64,000 nucleotides of DNA, from positions 1-64,000 of the forward strand of contig NW_024881861.1 of assembly GCF_019059575.1 (NCBI RefSeq), read 5' to 3'. Below, in pieces: positions 1 through 30,100 of the stretch. The DNA comes from Amphibalanus amphitrite. Taxonomy: Eukaryota; Arthropoda; Thecostraca; Balanomorpha; Balanidae. Both the position numbers and the translations under genes were made by a program. Under the pieces are notes generated by a model. That model ran no database searches. It was not told the DNA's origin and saw only the letters and a program-made list of their open reading frames with translations. Within the stretch, counting starts at the first letter, position 1. Every line of letters starts with the position of its first letter.

Positions 1-136
<136 letters not shown>

Positions 137-145
137 CATTCTCAC

Positions 146-1230
146 CCTTGATGTGCAGATGACCTCTCTCATGTTGATGTTCATCCAGTTGTCACAGCTC
201 ACCAGGTGACCGTTGTACGTTTCACCATTTTTCAGCTCTACCAGCTGCAAAACACAACAGCCATGTCAAAGAGATGATACCTCTGGAAGTAATAATAATA
301 TAATAATAATGTTCATGATGCAAAAATACTGTAAGGAGTAGAATGTTCACACTATAAGATATTCAATGATTTGATTAAAAATAATCCCAATTAGCTCAAT
401 AAAATTTGCTTACAGTAACCTAACTCTTTTACCTGAATAATGCCATAAACTCTGAGTGCAATGTGGTACTGATAGATATATTGCCTGATAATATATCAAT
501 TTAAAAGAAAAGAGCAAAACCAACACTCACCATAGGATGGCTTTGGGCCGTTCTCAGCAAAGATAGTGGCAACTGTAACAAATAAGTTGGCTTAATTAGA
601 CAGCAGGTAGGTACCTAATAAAAGGTGATAGGCCGGAACGTCTCTTTCTAAAATTTCATTATTATCCCCACCATCTAATCTGGTAGGTACCTAAAAAATG
701 TCTGCTTGATGCCCACACCTGAGCTTTGCAGGTAGGTATGTACCTATTAGGTAGGATGGGTAGGTTGAGGTACCATCAGGTCCAGTATGTACATAGGTAC
801 CAAGGGGCATGGAAACTACTTTCAGACTGGGGGGCACACCATAATAGATCAACCTGGGGTACCCCCAAGTCTAGTTTTCTCACTGGTTTTAGGCCACTTA
901 TTTTTCATCCCTTGACTTTTTCAACAGAGTATGAACACATTTGCATTAAGTGTGGTATTCCATTTCAAAGTTGTGGGGGCACTGCCCCATGCCACCAGAG
1001 TTGGGGGGGCAAGCTGCCCCCACTGCCCCCCCCGTTCCCGCACTTGCGTAGGTACCTTCTTAGGACTTGTATTGCCAGATCAGGCAAGAGCATGGTATAA
1101 AATCTTATGAATGGAACTCGGCAAAAGGTAGAAAAAAGGACAAGCTCCAGAAACTTTGCATCGTTGTACTAAATCAATATTGCCTGCGAGGACAGGAAAA
1201 AAAACAACAAAGAAAGTCATCACTTACCAT
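146..1230 (-). CDS. LSM4: LSM4, U6 snRNA-associated Sm-like protein (5' part, truncated by window edge)
   Basis: Three coding exons can be read on the minus strand. Exon 1 ends at 1228 with only the ATG (1230-1228), followed by a GTAAGT donor. Exon 2 (531-572) encodes 14 residues starting [10 protein letters not shown] and ending SHPM. Exon 3 (146-244) encodes 33 residues including [17 protein letters not shown] and the end MREVICTSR. These match the N-terminal half of the LSm4 Sm fold (Sm1 motif with the G-x-L-V turn and the NMNINMRE segment). All junctions are phase 0 with AG/GT borders. LSm4 is a subunit of the Lsm2-8 ring, which binds the U6 snRNA 3' end, and of Lsm1-7, which promotes mRNA decapping. 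The rest of the Sm2 motif (CYIRG) and the RG-rich tail must lie beyond base 1. The 5' UTR upstream of 1230 has no clear start point. Confidence 0.95.
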
Positions 1231-2299
1231 GACTAATAAAAACTAATGTGCTTCAAAGCTAAACCTCAATAAGGATGCCTAGCAATATTATTGGCAGCGC
1301 TTATCTGCAATTCGTCTTTGTTAATCTATTTTTCCAATAAACTCAATACACCACAACAACTTCATCAATAGAATATGCGATGTGCACAAACCAAGCGTTT
1401 ACGCCAAGGTTTACGCCGTTTACGCTAATGGCCATATCACACCCACACCGATCACACCGTATTTCTTGATGAGCTTCCAAATCTTTTTTTTTATGATAAG
1501 ACAAATTTAGGCTAAAATGAAACATGCATTTGACACATTTAGTGAAACAACAATTCAGATTTCAATTCTCTGTTTACTGCTCACATTTCTGTAGTTAAAT
1601 TACTAACAGTATCATCAAATTGTCCATCAACATTCAAACATCATAAGCTGCAAATCTACTTTGCATGTTTTTCATAAAAAAAATATTTTTTATGGCCACA
1701 ATAACTTAGTTTTAATGCTAAAAAGAAATCCGTTTCCAAAATTTGTTCGATCACCGATCACGACCGAGGCCATAAGCGAAGTACATTTAATAGTCTTTGG
1801 CCATTCTTTGGCATGCTGTTGGCGAAATTGTATGCGTTCTTGGGCGAGTCATGAATATTTCGCCCAGTTGTCGGAAACGGTTGTTGCACTTGGCTGCACT
1901 CAAAGGCCAACGTGATCACAACTTTAATCCTGAATGAATCAAATGCGCAATAGTTGTAGAATATCAAGGAAGAAGAAATGAGAATTATAAATTTTAAACA
2001 AAAATGACGTATATTACAAATGAAATGAAGAGTTGTTAGTTGATTTTAAAAAATTCAACACCAAATATCCTTAAATAAATAATTTTATTCAAACAATTGC
2101 AGAAAAAAAGCCCCTCTTAAAAGCACGGTTAATTATATAAAGCAGATATTTATGAAAATTACATCAAAGAACTTTCAAAATCAGACTACAATAAGAATTG
2201 ACTGGTGGCTAGCAAAGCTCTTGCTTTGCTCTTGCTCAAGATTCTTCAGTCCAAGGCCCTATCTATACACTGTGGCCCTATCTTCAGTCCAGCCAAATA

Positions 2300-2755
2300 G
2301 GGCCTGTTCCAGCGCCTCCAGAAACCTCCAGAAAGCTCCAGAAAGCTCTAGAATCCTCCAGAGAGCGTTCCAGCGCCTCCAGAAAGCTCCAGAAAGCTCT
2401 CACCAAAGCTCCAGAAACCTCCAGTAGCCTCCAGAGAGTTGGGAGGTCCAAATTTCTCTGGAGGCTCTGGTCTACAATTATGGCGCACATTTGACAATCA
2501 CGAATGTAAACAAAGGACTTTTGACTGATTATTTTACTACTTGAATGTAAAGAATATTACATTGCTACAATTTTGTTAATCTTTCTTAATAAAATTGAAG
2601 ACAAATTTTGCGTTTCAAGAGAGAACAATCGTCATTCTTTTGGTATATGTGATGCCAATCTCCAGAAATCTCCAGATTGCGTTCCAGCGCCTCCAGTAAA
2701 ACCTCTGGTAGAGCCTCCAGTCAAGAATTTCTACTGGAGGCGCTGGAACAGGCCC
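2300..2755. repeat. Element with 22-bp perfect inverted repeats and CTCCAGAAA tandem repeat
   Basis: Bases 2300-2321 and 2734-2755 are exact reverse complements (22 bp, core CCTGTTCCAGCGCCTCCAG). The interior just inside the left arm is a degenerate tandem repeat of a roughly 10-bp unit related to CTCCAGAAAG (about 2311-2445), and related CTCCAG words recur at 2660-2725. No coding capacity or target-site duplication was recognised. It could be a foldback or MITE-like element or a locally expanded satellite. Confidence 0.6.
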
Positions 2756-3287
2756 ATAGAGTCCAGCGCTTTGAGTCCGATGTTGAGAGATATTTGGCGT
2801 TTTGGGGAGAATATTATATGTAGCCAAGGATATGATATGTAAAAGCATTGGGCATAATTATTGTGATATCGGTATCCTGTAATATCCAATCACAATTGGA
2901 CATTTGTTTCTGCTGGAGGTAAGGTGAGGTTATGTGGGCATGGGCTTTGGCTTGGCAGGACGTTATTGCTGTTCTACCACTGCTTTTCATCATTTTGCAG
3001 AATTTGTGACAGTTCCCTGCTTCAAGCATACTGCATGAAGGTACTTTCTACTTTTGGTCATGACGTATGTATGACTGTTATTACAGCTCTCTACATGACT
3101 CGAAACTGCTCTATGCGGTGTAGGTGGTGTGTAACCAGATTGGAAAAATCCATACACTACGCAGGATGCCTCAGAGACTGATACACCTGTGCACCAAAAT
3201 TTTGGCAGACGTAATTACGCGGATGCTGCGTCATAATTTTGTTACGCTGCCTGCCGGTCGCTGTATACCTATGTTAATGGTAACATG

Positions 3288-3517
3288 TACAGGTCTCGCG
3301 AGATTAAGCGGTAGGTTTTGCACTTTTACATTTCTGGTTATATCTCAGGAACTAATCGATCTACCATGAGACCATTTTACACGATCATGGCCGGCTTGTT
3401 ACCCAACAAGCCGATCACATCTTCAATACTTAGAAGCTTAAGACGACGAAGATATAGCCTGAAGTACAGTAAATTTTCTAGGTGCAAAACCTACCGCTAA
3501 AACCAGTGAGACCTGTA
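3288..3517. mobile_element. MITE-like foldback element (about 230 bp)
   Basis: The two ends form an imperfect inverted repeat of at least 36 bp. The left arm runs inward from 3288 (TACAGGTCTC, then GCGGTAGGTTTTGCAC to 3323). The right arm is its reverse complement from 3517 back to 3482. Homology between the arms continues weakly inward. A second short hairpin (CGGCTTGTT / AACAAGCCG) sits near 3392-3414. No ORF and no clear target-site duplication. Confidence 0.6.
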
Positions 3518-3988
3518 GGCTGTACCTATTTTTTCCGGTCTGGGTGTGTAATATGACTAAGTCTGCCGTATAAAGGCAAAACCCATTATGTTCGGGTGAC
3601 CTCTGACCTGAGGGAATGGCCTCTGACCCGACATAATGGTTTTTGCCTTTGCACGGCAGAAGTAACTGCAGAGTCATTGCATACTGATTAGGTGTAGAAG
3701 CTGAAGCACCATAAAAAGAAGTGATAAAATACTGATGAAAATCAGTCATCTCTTGACTGTTCCCCTAGTGATTGTCTGTGAATTGCTGCGCTGTAAATAA
3801 CTTACCGAGGGCCGTTCACTAGCAATTTCCTTTTAACATCATGCTACAATTTTTCAGTTTCTCATTGGTGGTACCTACTGGTTTATGCTTATCACCAATG
3901 AGGTCCTGAGATAGGTGGACACTTTCCATGTATGGAAAATCAGCAGATTGCTGATGAAATATACAGTGACCAAAAAAAGCTCAATAGA

Positions 3989-4211
3989 TACACTCGGGGG
4001 CAGATTGATGTTCCACCACTCCCTACCCATCGGGCGACGGGCTCCCAATGGCTCAGCACTGGCCGCTGCCAGTGTTGCTTGCCCTCAGCACTGCTCAGCA
4101 CTGCCTGCCAGTGCCAGTGGTGCCAGTGCTGCCACTGGCCGCTGCCAGTGTTGAGCCATGGGAGCCTGATGGGTAGGGAGTGGTGGAACATCAATCTGCC
4201 CCCCAAGTGTA
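3989..4211. mobile_element. Long hairpin / foldback element
   Basis: An almost continuous inverted repeat. The left arm at 3989-4049 (GGGGGCAGATTGATGTTCC, then ACCACTCCCTACCCATC) pairs with the right arm at about 4150-4211. The central part is made of alternating CACTGGC and GCCAGTG words. An 8-bp word TACAGTGA occurs at 3962-3969 and 4210-4217, but the left copy is 19 bp outside the arm, so it may not be a true target duplication. Noncoding. Confidence 0.6.
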
Positions 4212-4581
4212 CAGTGATTTTTTTTTAATGCACTCATTAGTAAATATCAGTATTCAGTACAGCCAAATGCCAACCCAAGTACAGGTAGAGCTCAAAGTTT
4301 AAGGTGCATAAATAGCTGCTCACAGTTTTTTTTTTTTAGTATGGAGTGTGGCTGTCAATCTGCCCAATGCCCATTAAACTGTTTGAGCTAAATTTATAAG
4401 TAAAATCTCCATAAGCATAATCAGTGCCATGGATGAAGTATTCCAATCCATGTCAGTGCCTTGCTGACTGCTCTGTAACCTCAGCCTCTCACAATTCACA
4501 TCACCACACTTCAGCATTACTCTGTTTCTTAACATCCCTCCCTCCGCAGTCTCCAGCTGAGGAGCTGCCTGCAGACCCACC

Positions 4582-23537
<18,956 letters not shown>

Positions 23538-25493
23538 ACACGGGTGCCACCAGCAGCGGTGGAGGCTCGCAATATCACAGCTCGGGAAGTGGGACAGTTA
23601 ACGCGCCGGTACGGTCACGGGAAGACATTTCTGACCACGGGACCGCGTGAGTCAGGCCAGCGAAGTTTGTTTCTAAGATAGATTAGCGGCCAGTGGAGCT
23701 TCGTGATGGCTTAGTGACCGCGGAAGCATCCATCGCTCACTCGTTAAGTGCCCCGTTTATTCCGCTGTTCTCGCCTTTGATAGTCTACCATCGAAAGCAT
23801 TTGCGATTGCGAGTGATTATAGAACGGTTTAATGTTCTGCCTTCAATATGTTATGGGTCCCTTGCAGTAACGGAGTGTCATGTTGAGCTCAATTTCGGGT
23901 ATGGTGTAGTCAGCGAATTTGTCTCAGAGTAGATTGGTCAGTGACCTTCGGGCCAGGGTGGCTCGTGTTGCCATGACTGTTGGCTGTTAGACTGAGATGT
24001 GGGCCTTCTTTGACGCATGTAGGACGTCGGACCAGAAGAGTCCGATGGTTAACGTAAGTTAATGTTGAAAAGACTAGCACCAGTATATGCAATTAAAGAC
24101 ATCGAGCGCCGACCGTCGCAACGCCAGTTTGGTACGGTGCCGCATATCGTAATGTACGGCACTGTATGACACGATATAGTAATACACCGTGCAGCATAGT
24201 ACGATATGCTACGATACGGTACGGTGGGTATACTATTGGGCCTGTATGGTGCGTTGGAACACTAAATGGTGCGGCCGGCCCGGCCTATCTGCCTGTTGTC
24301 GCCTTGTCCTGACGACCAGTCACTATTGCGTGACGACGGCCGTGCCGCGAAAGTGCAATATATTACCTTCGCTACACGCTCTTTTAGGGGCGGGACGAGA
24401 CATAAAACACCAACTTAAAAATGGCAAGGAACTTGTTTAATATTAATACACTCGAATATAAAACATTGAGATGCGCTTTGCGTTTGTACACTCAACTCCC
24501 TTCACTACCACACATATTTAGCGTCTTAACGCGTAACTACCACACTACAACGCACAGTTCGTGACTTAGACAACGCTTGACTTAGACAACACATCTCTCA
24601 ACGTGAGATAACAAATCTGATCAGCGGGTACTATCACAGATACACGGGGATCAGCCGGGTCCCATCCAGCGCCGGCCAGCACTCCACTGTTCTAGGGAGC
24701 CCCCAACCACCCAGGTTAAAGGAATATACACCTCGTCATGTTCAGCCTGCCTGAGACTACGGCCAGCGTCTAACCGTGTCACGAAATGTCGCGCAGGACA
24801 TCGAACGCGCCGACTTGACATATTTGATAGCTACGGTACAACCGCGTCAATGAAAATCATCCGAGCAAGACTGCTACACGGCGACGATAGAGAGCTTTCG
24901 ATATTGCTTTGTTCTTATTTAACATGGTATTGTTTTCCCTCTACATAGTATCTGTGGCTCTATCTGCCTGTCTGCATGTCGGTTGTATGTCACCAACTGC
25001 CGTCCGATCACTGATGAGCTTCTAACCAGTACCTACAAATATCGCACGAAATGTCCATCGAACAAACTGAAAGTAAAAAACAAAAGCGAAGAAATGAAAA
25101 TTGGCGAGTACAGCTTGGACTTGACATCACAGGCCCTGCTGCTGCTGCACCGACGGTCTAGTTCGCCGTGGGTGGCATGCCCGGCGTTTAGGCTTCTCTC
25201 GAGTACTGAAGCGTTTCGCTATTGATCAGTCTTGTCTAAATACTTGTGCGTTAGACATACATCACATGGCCTGTTGACCGCCGTGTTCCCGTAAGTACTT
25301 GAGCCTGTAAGTACTTGAGCGCCCGGCTATTATTTACAAGTTTTAGGGCACCTTGCCGTCGAATGGGCTTCTCTTGAGTACTTGTTATTTGTATACCATC
25401 TTGCTATCAGCCGGGCTTCTCTAAAACAGTTCTGAGCCTGAATGAACTGTTGGCTTTTCTTTAAAGCATTTGTGCGTCTCATCGGACTTCTGT
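23538..25493. other. Tail-to-tail intergenic region between C2CD5 and the TIF1-family gene
   Basis: The two genes converge, leaving 1.96 kb for both 3' UTRs. No canonical AATAAA was found on either strand at a convincing place (ATAAAA near 24400 is the nearest for C2CD5). A stretch at 24115-24235 is rich in TACGATAC/GTACGGT words. At 25180-25495 the words GAGTACTTG, TACTTGAGCG and GGGCTTCTC recur several times. No RNA gene or further coding sequence was seen. Confidence 0.5.
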
Positions 25494-27165
25494 TCAACGC
25501 TTGAGCGCCTTGTCATCCAGCTGGAGCCAGAAGTCCTTCATGTGGAGCTGAAGGAACTCTTCGAACTTCTCATCCAGTTCCCTCAGGTACTTGTGCACCG
25601 GTGTGCCCCTCTGCAACAAGAGCGAAGGAAGATTTCGGTTTAGTGAGAACCCTACAGTAACGCAGGAGGCAAACATAAGTTGTCAAGATACAAAGTAGTG
25701 TACACTACACAACACTACCAGGAGAAACTTTTATTTTGCTTATTCAAACTCCATAACAAACGTATAACGGTAGGTATTAACAGTCCAGCTGAACGTTAGG
25801 GGTGCACGAACGGTTACTTCATCAAACTCCTCGATAACTCGGGTAAGATAGGGCATCGCCCAGATCCAAAAGCCCCAGTGTAATAACTACTAACTTGGTC
25901 AGGACGTCTTACAGCTGTCAGTATTGACCTACCTTGAAAAAGCGGATCTGGTCGACCAGTTTTTTGGTGGTGCGCAGAAAGCCCATGAGTGTCTCGAACT
26001 CGTGGTTGAGCAGTCGCTCTTTGATTCCGTCCAGGCAGACGGGCTTCTCGATGGCATCAAACTCGGGCAGTTTCTGTTGGTATACGCAGGCGTCAGTCAC
26101 GGCACGCGACACAACCGACAGTCGAATACAGAAATACGAACGGTAAATTGGTGAGTGCAAAGTGAATCATGCGAGCTGCACAGGTAGTGTGGTTGATAGA
26201 ATCACACAGGAAATGAATTAGGAAATGGAAATTTGGGATGCAAGTTAAGAGCGCATGCCGATTCTAACGGGTCTCACCTTGCCAACAAACGGCTGACAAA
26301 TTGTATAAAGACTGAGGTAAAAAGCGCCTCGCTTGCTGAAACCGTCAGAAACCTTTGCCTTGGCCCCCACCAGGATACGTTTCAGCCAAGCTCGGGAAAA
26401 GCTGCTGTTCAAGCCTCGCTTCAGCTGCGGATAGAGACAGGTTCCCGAATTAGGAGTAGAACTTCTTGTAGAGACTTGGGTTTGGAAGAAGTGTTAGGGG
26501 CTAAAGAACTTTACAGGCAGACGACGTCTCTAGAAATATGAAAATGATTTTGCATAACAAGAACAGAGATATGGTACATTTATGGTACAGGCGAGAGGTA
26601 ACTGTGAGTGCACAGGACGGAAAGAAGTTTCCATGCAGAAATCAGGATACAATGGCAAAATGCGATGGTCGCATGAATATAAAATATAATGCAGATCCAA
26701 CGTAATGGTGTGAATCTTGGAGACAGGCTATGAGAGGGCGTGAGTGCGCATTCCAAGAGCAGTAAGCTTGATGCTATGGTGCAGTGCAGTGCATATGATG
26801 ACACACATGCAACAATATATGCACATTATACTATACACTACAGCATATACAATAACGTTTATCATTCATGTACACCGCCAGTTGTCCTCCGGCTCCGGCT
26901 ATGTACAATTCCTCCATTCCTCCGGCAGTTGTACAAAACACATTATACAGCCCCCCCCCCCCCCTCCCACACACACGTCATTTCCCCACTCACCGACATA
27001 TTCTGGAGGCTTTTGAAGTACATGGCCGGGTAGTAGCAGGCGTACAGTTCGGTTAACAGTCGTCTGGCGAGCGTCATGTCGGTTTCGTTCATGGTATCGC
27101 CCGGCCGGCGGTCCAGCGGGCTCATAGGTGACGGCATCACTCGGCACATCAGGCAGAGCCAGCTG
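25494..27165 (-). CDS. TRIM33: TIF1 last three coding exons: PHD end and bromodomain-like region
   Basis: Exon 27165-26994 encodes SWLCLMCRVMP (the last CxxC of the PHD finger) and TLARRLLTELYACYYPAMYF (first bromodomain helix). Exon 26073-25933 encodes KLPEFDAIEKPVCLDGIKER, then NHEFETLMGFLRTTKKLVDQ. Exon 25610-25494 encodes PVHKYLRELDEKFEEF to the stop. Compared with TRIM33, the ZA-loop KKPMDL position reads EKPVCL, and no Asn occupies the acetyl-lysine-binding position (the aligned stretch reads LVDQIRFF). The 3' UTR cannot be bounded. Confidence 0.92.
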
Positions 27166-30100
27166 CTGAGAGCGGGGGAGGGATGGGGTTAGAGATGACG
27201 CAGAAGGTAGAATCATACGAGAATTAGTTACATGGTGAAAACCTGCGGTACCAGTCAGACCATGATGCACACATAATTAACAAACCACGGTGATGCCAAG
27301 AAAAGCTCGGTTACGTCCCCGACAGCAATGCCAACTATGCATCGATAATTCAAATAAATATTCAACATTCGAGTCCCAATGAGCCAGCCCAGTACCTCTG
27401 TAATAGTTTGTGAGAACCCACCGCTCCCTCTCCTTTGCCTTCGTACTCTTCCTATCTTCCCTACCCATGCCTCCTCCCTCTCTTGCCTCCCCGCCCAACT
27501 CTTCCCTCTCGTTTTACTTACTCTTCTCCTTCCTCGTCGCCGGCGGGTCCGACGTAGCACTCCCGATGGAAGGCGCGCTCACACGAGTCACAGAGCAGCA
27601 GGTCACCGCCATCCCAGCAGAGCACGCAGTAGCTGATATTGGGAGACGTGGGACCGCGCGCCGGGGGCTCGTAGAGCATCCCCCGCGGGAAACAAATACC
27701 CAGCGGGTCTCTGGCCGGCTCCCAGTCGAGGGCCGCCTCACCGTTGGCCACCGACTCGGGCACGCGCACCACGTGGGTGAGCTCCTCCGGACGCACGCCG
27801 GCCGGGGTCTGCCCACTGAGCGGCACCAGCCGGTCCGGCGGCTGTTCCGAGGACGGGCGCCGTCCGGAGGAGTCTGAGGACCTCCTCCGAGTAGTGTCCT
27901 CTGAGAACTCCCGCCGGCTGGGCCCCGGCTGGGGGCTGGCAGAGGTTGTGGGAGTGCCGGCTGGAGCGGCTCCCTGTGCCGTGCCGGTCCCGGCCGACTC
28001 GCTGGTCCCACCGGGGGGCGGCGGGGCGGCCGGGGCGGGGCTCCGGCGCGGTCCGCTCTGCTGCGTCTGCTCGGCCGGCTCCTCCACCTGCATATTCACC
28101 TCCAGACCGGCGTCGGCGCCCGAGCCGGACTCGCCAGAGCTGTGCCGCTCGCTCGGGTCCCGCGGCGCGCACTTCTGCAGTATGAACTCATCTCGAGACG
28201 ACCCTGGGGATGGTCATTTATTGGTCAATCCATAGGTTAGGTCGGTGTCTTAGTAAGCAGACAGCAAACATGAGTGGGAACTATTGGACAATCTAGGGGC
28301 CTACTGGGAGTTCAACGAAAACATATTCCATCTCCAGCATGACAAAAAGGCAAAAGGACACACAACGTTTATGACAAGCCTTCCGGTTCCCCAATATCAA
28401 TGACCATATGCAATGTTATGAGACGAGATGCGATACAACACAATCAAATCCGAAAAAAAATAAATCGCGTGTAGACATGTACCGAACCTGTAATACGCGA
28501 ATACTTACGTAAATAGGTGCGGGACGCCGATGGTGGCCGGCCCGCCGATGACGGTACGTAGTCCTGCGGTGGTGAAGGTGCCTTCACCCGACAGCTGCTG
28601 GGGTAGCGCTGAGTGTCTGCCGGAGGTGGGGCATCCGTCGGTGAGCTGCGGTGCCTCTTCTTTGGCACCTCGTCCTCACCAACGGCCGGCCTCTCCGCCG
28701 CACGCGGCTGGGCTGCGGCGCCACTCCCGCCCGGCCATCCATCACCACCACTGTGAGCTCGCTTCCGCGCCGCTTCAGCCGAGGCGACTGGCGGCTCCTC
28801 CACACTGGCACTCCTCCGGATATCTCCCGACTCCACCCACTCCCTCAGTGTGTCTATGGGGTGCGACTGAGGCCACTGCGGCTCTCCAGGCCGTGAGCCA
28901 CCGTCGGGCCGCGGCCGCGCCGGCTGCTCTTGAAACAGAGCCACCATCGGCGGCTGCAGGACTGGGGTCCTCGCCGCAGACGGAGACGGTGCCTCCTGCT
29001 TGGGGGAGGGCAGCGATGTCGGCGTTTGCGGCTGACTGGGCGGCCGGTTCACGTGTCCGGTCGAGAGTGGCGTCAGAGTGATGCCGCTCCTGCCCGACAG
29101 CATAGCCGCAGCTCTAGTCGAAGGTGTCTGTGCCCGCGGGTCGGGCTCCGCCGATGACTGCGGTTGGGACACCAGCGGAGGGATCGCGGGACCGCCATCA
29201 CTCGCGTTTCCTTGCGCTGCGGCTGTACTAGCAGGCGTGTCGAGCGAGGCGCACAGAACAGTACCGCTCGTCGAGGCGTCGGGGAAAGTCACAATCCGGG
29301 TCATCGTCACATCCGGCGTGATGGTGCCCGGTACGCTCAACTTGGCTTTGGACGCTCGCTTCGCTTCGGCAGGCTTCCTCGGCTTGGACTTAGTCTTCTT
29401 CGATGGCGCATCAGTCGACTGCGAAAAGATGAACGGCTTAGTTAAAGTTGACACTTGACAGTAGTTAGTACCAATTCTTCAGCTATTTCTGAAGCATACG
29501 TTTTTTACGCTGCGTCGAGATGTTAAGCACAGCGAATCGCAATACTTGTTTACACAAGTCGTGCAAACATGATCAATATTAACGTCTTATCAGTGCCTTA
29601 GCTTCCCCTGCGGTATCACCAGCTACGCACCTGTGGGCTGTCGCCACCAGAAGGCATGCGTTTCCTGCCGAGTGGCACCCGGAACTGTTTGTCCAGGGAC
29701 AGCTGGACCGGTCGCGCCGGCCGCGGCGTGGCTGGGTTGTGCCAGCTCACCGGGATCTGAGGCAGCTCCGGCGGCTGCGGCTGCTGCTGCGGAGGCGGCT
29801 GAGGAGGCAGCGGCTGGGGCTGAGGCGGAGGTTGTCGAGGCAGTGACTGCTGCTGAGGTTGCTGCAGCCGCCACTGCGGATGAGGCTGCTGCTGCTGCTG
29901 CATCTGCCAGTGTTGCTGTTGCTGAATGCACTGCGCTGGGAGTTGTTGCTGCTGCTGCTGCTGTCCATACGGCTGCTGCTGCTGCTGCTGCTGGAGCAGA
30001 TGCGCTAGCTGATACTGTTCCACCGTCTGTTGAGGCATGCTGCTGGGACATTGTTGCCGTTGTTGGTACATCTGGGGTCCATGCTGCTGCTGTTGCTGCT

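Larger units (their letters stand above)
1231..4549. other. Intergenic region between LSM4 and C2CD5 (head-to-head)
   Basis: LSM4 (minus) and C2CD5 (plus) are divergent, so this 3.3 kb must hold the LSM4 promoter and at least one upstream noncoding exon of C2CD5, because the C2CD5 start-codon exon begins at an acceptor (AG at 4548-4549). I could not place either transcription start. AT-rich sequence to about 2150 is followed by three inverted-repeat elements (2300-2755, 3288-3517, 3989-4211). No convincing coding sequence was seen. Confidence 0.6.

Noticed and set aside
1343-1560. Minus-strand frame with paired cysteines and histidines resembling zinc fingers
   Set aside because: Cys/His spacing does not fit C2H2 fingers, the frame is short and AT-rich and lacks a splice context; probably chance.
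2320-2445. CTCCAGAAAG repeats as heat-shock elements
   Set aside because: The alternating nGAAn/nTTCn pentamers required for HSF binding are not present in register; the pattern is a simple 10-bp repeat.
27744-29454. Overlapping plus-strand frames over the TIF1 PHD and linker exons
   Set aside because: GC-rich coding sequence leaves antisense frames open; no conserved protein features, and the minus strand encodes a clear PHD finger.
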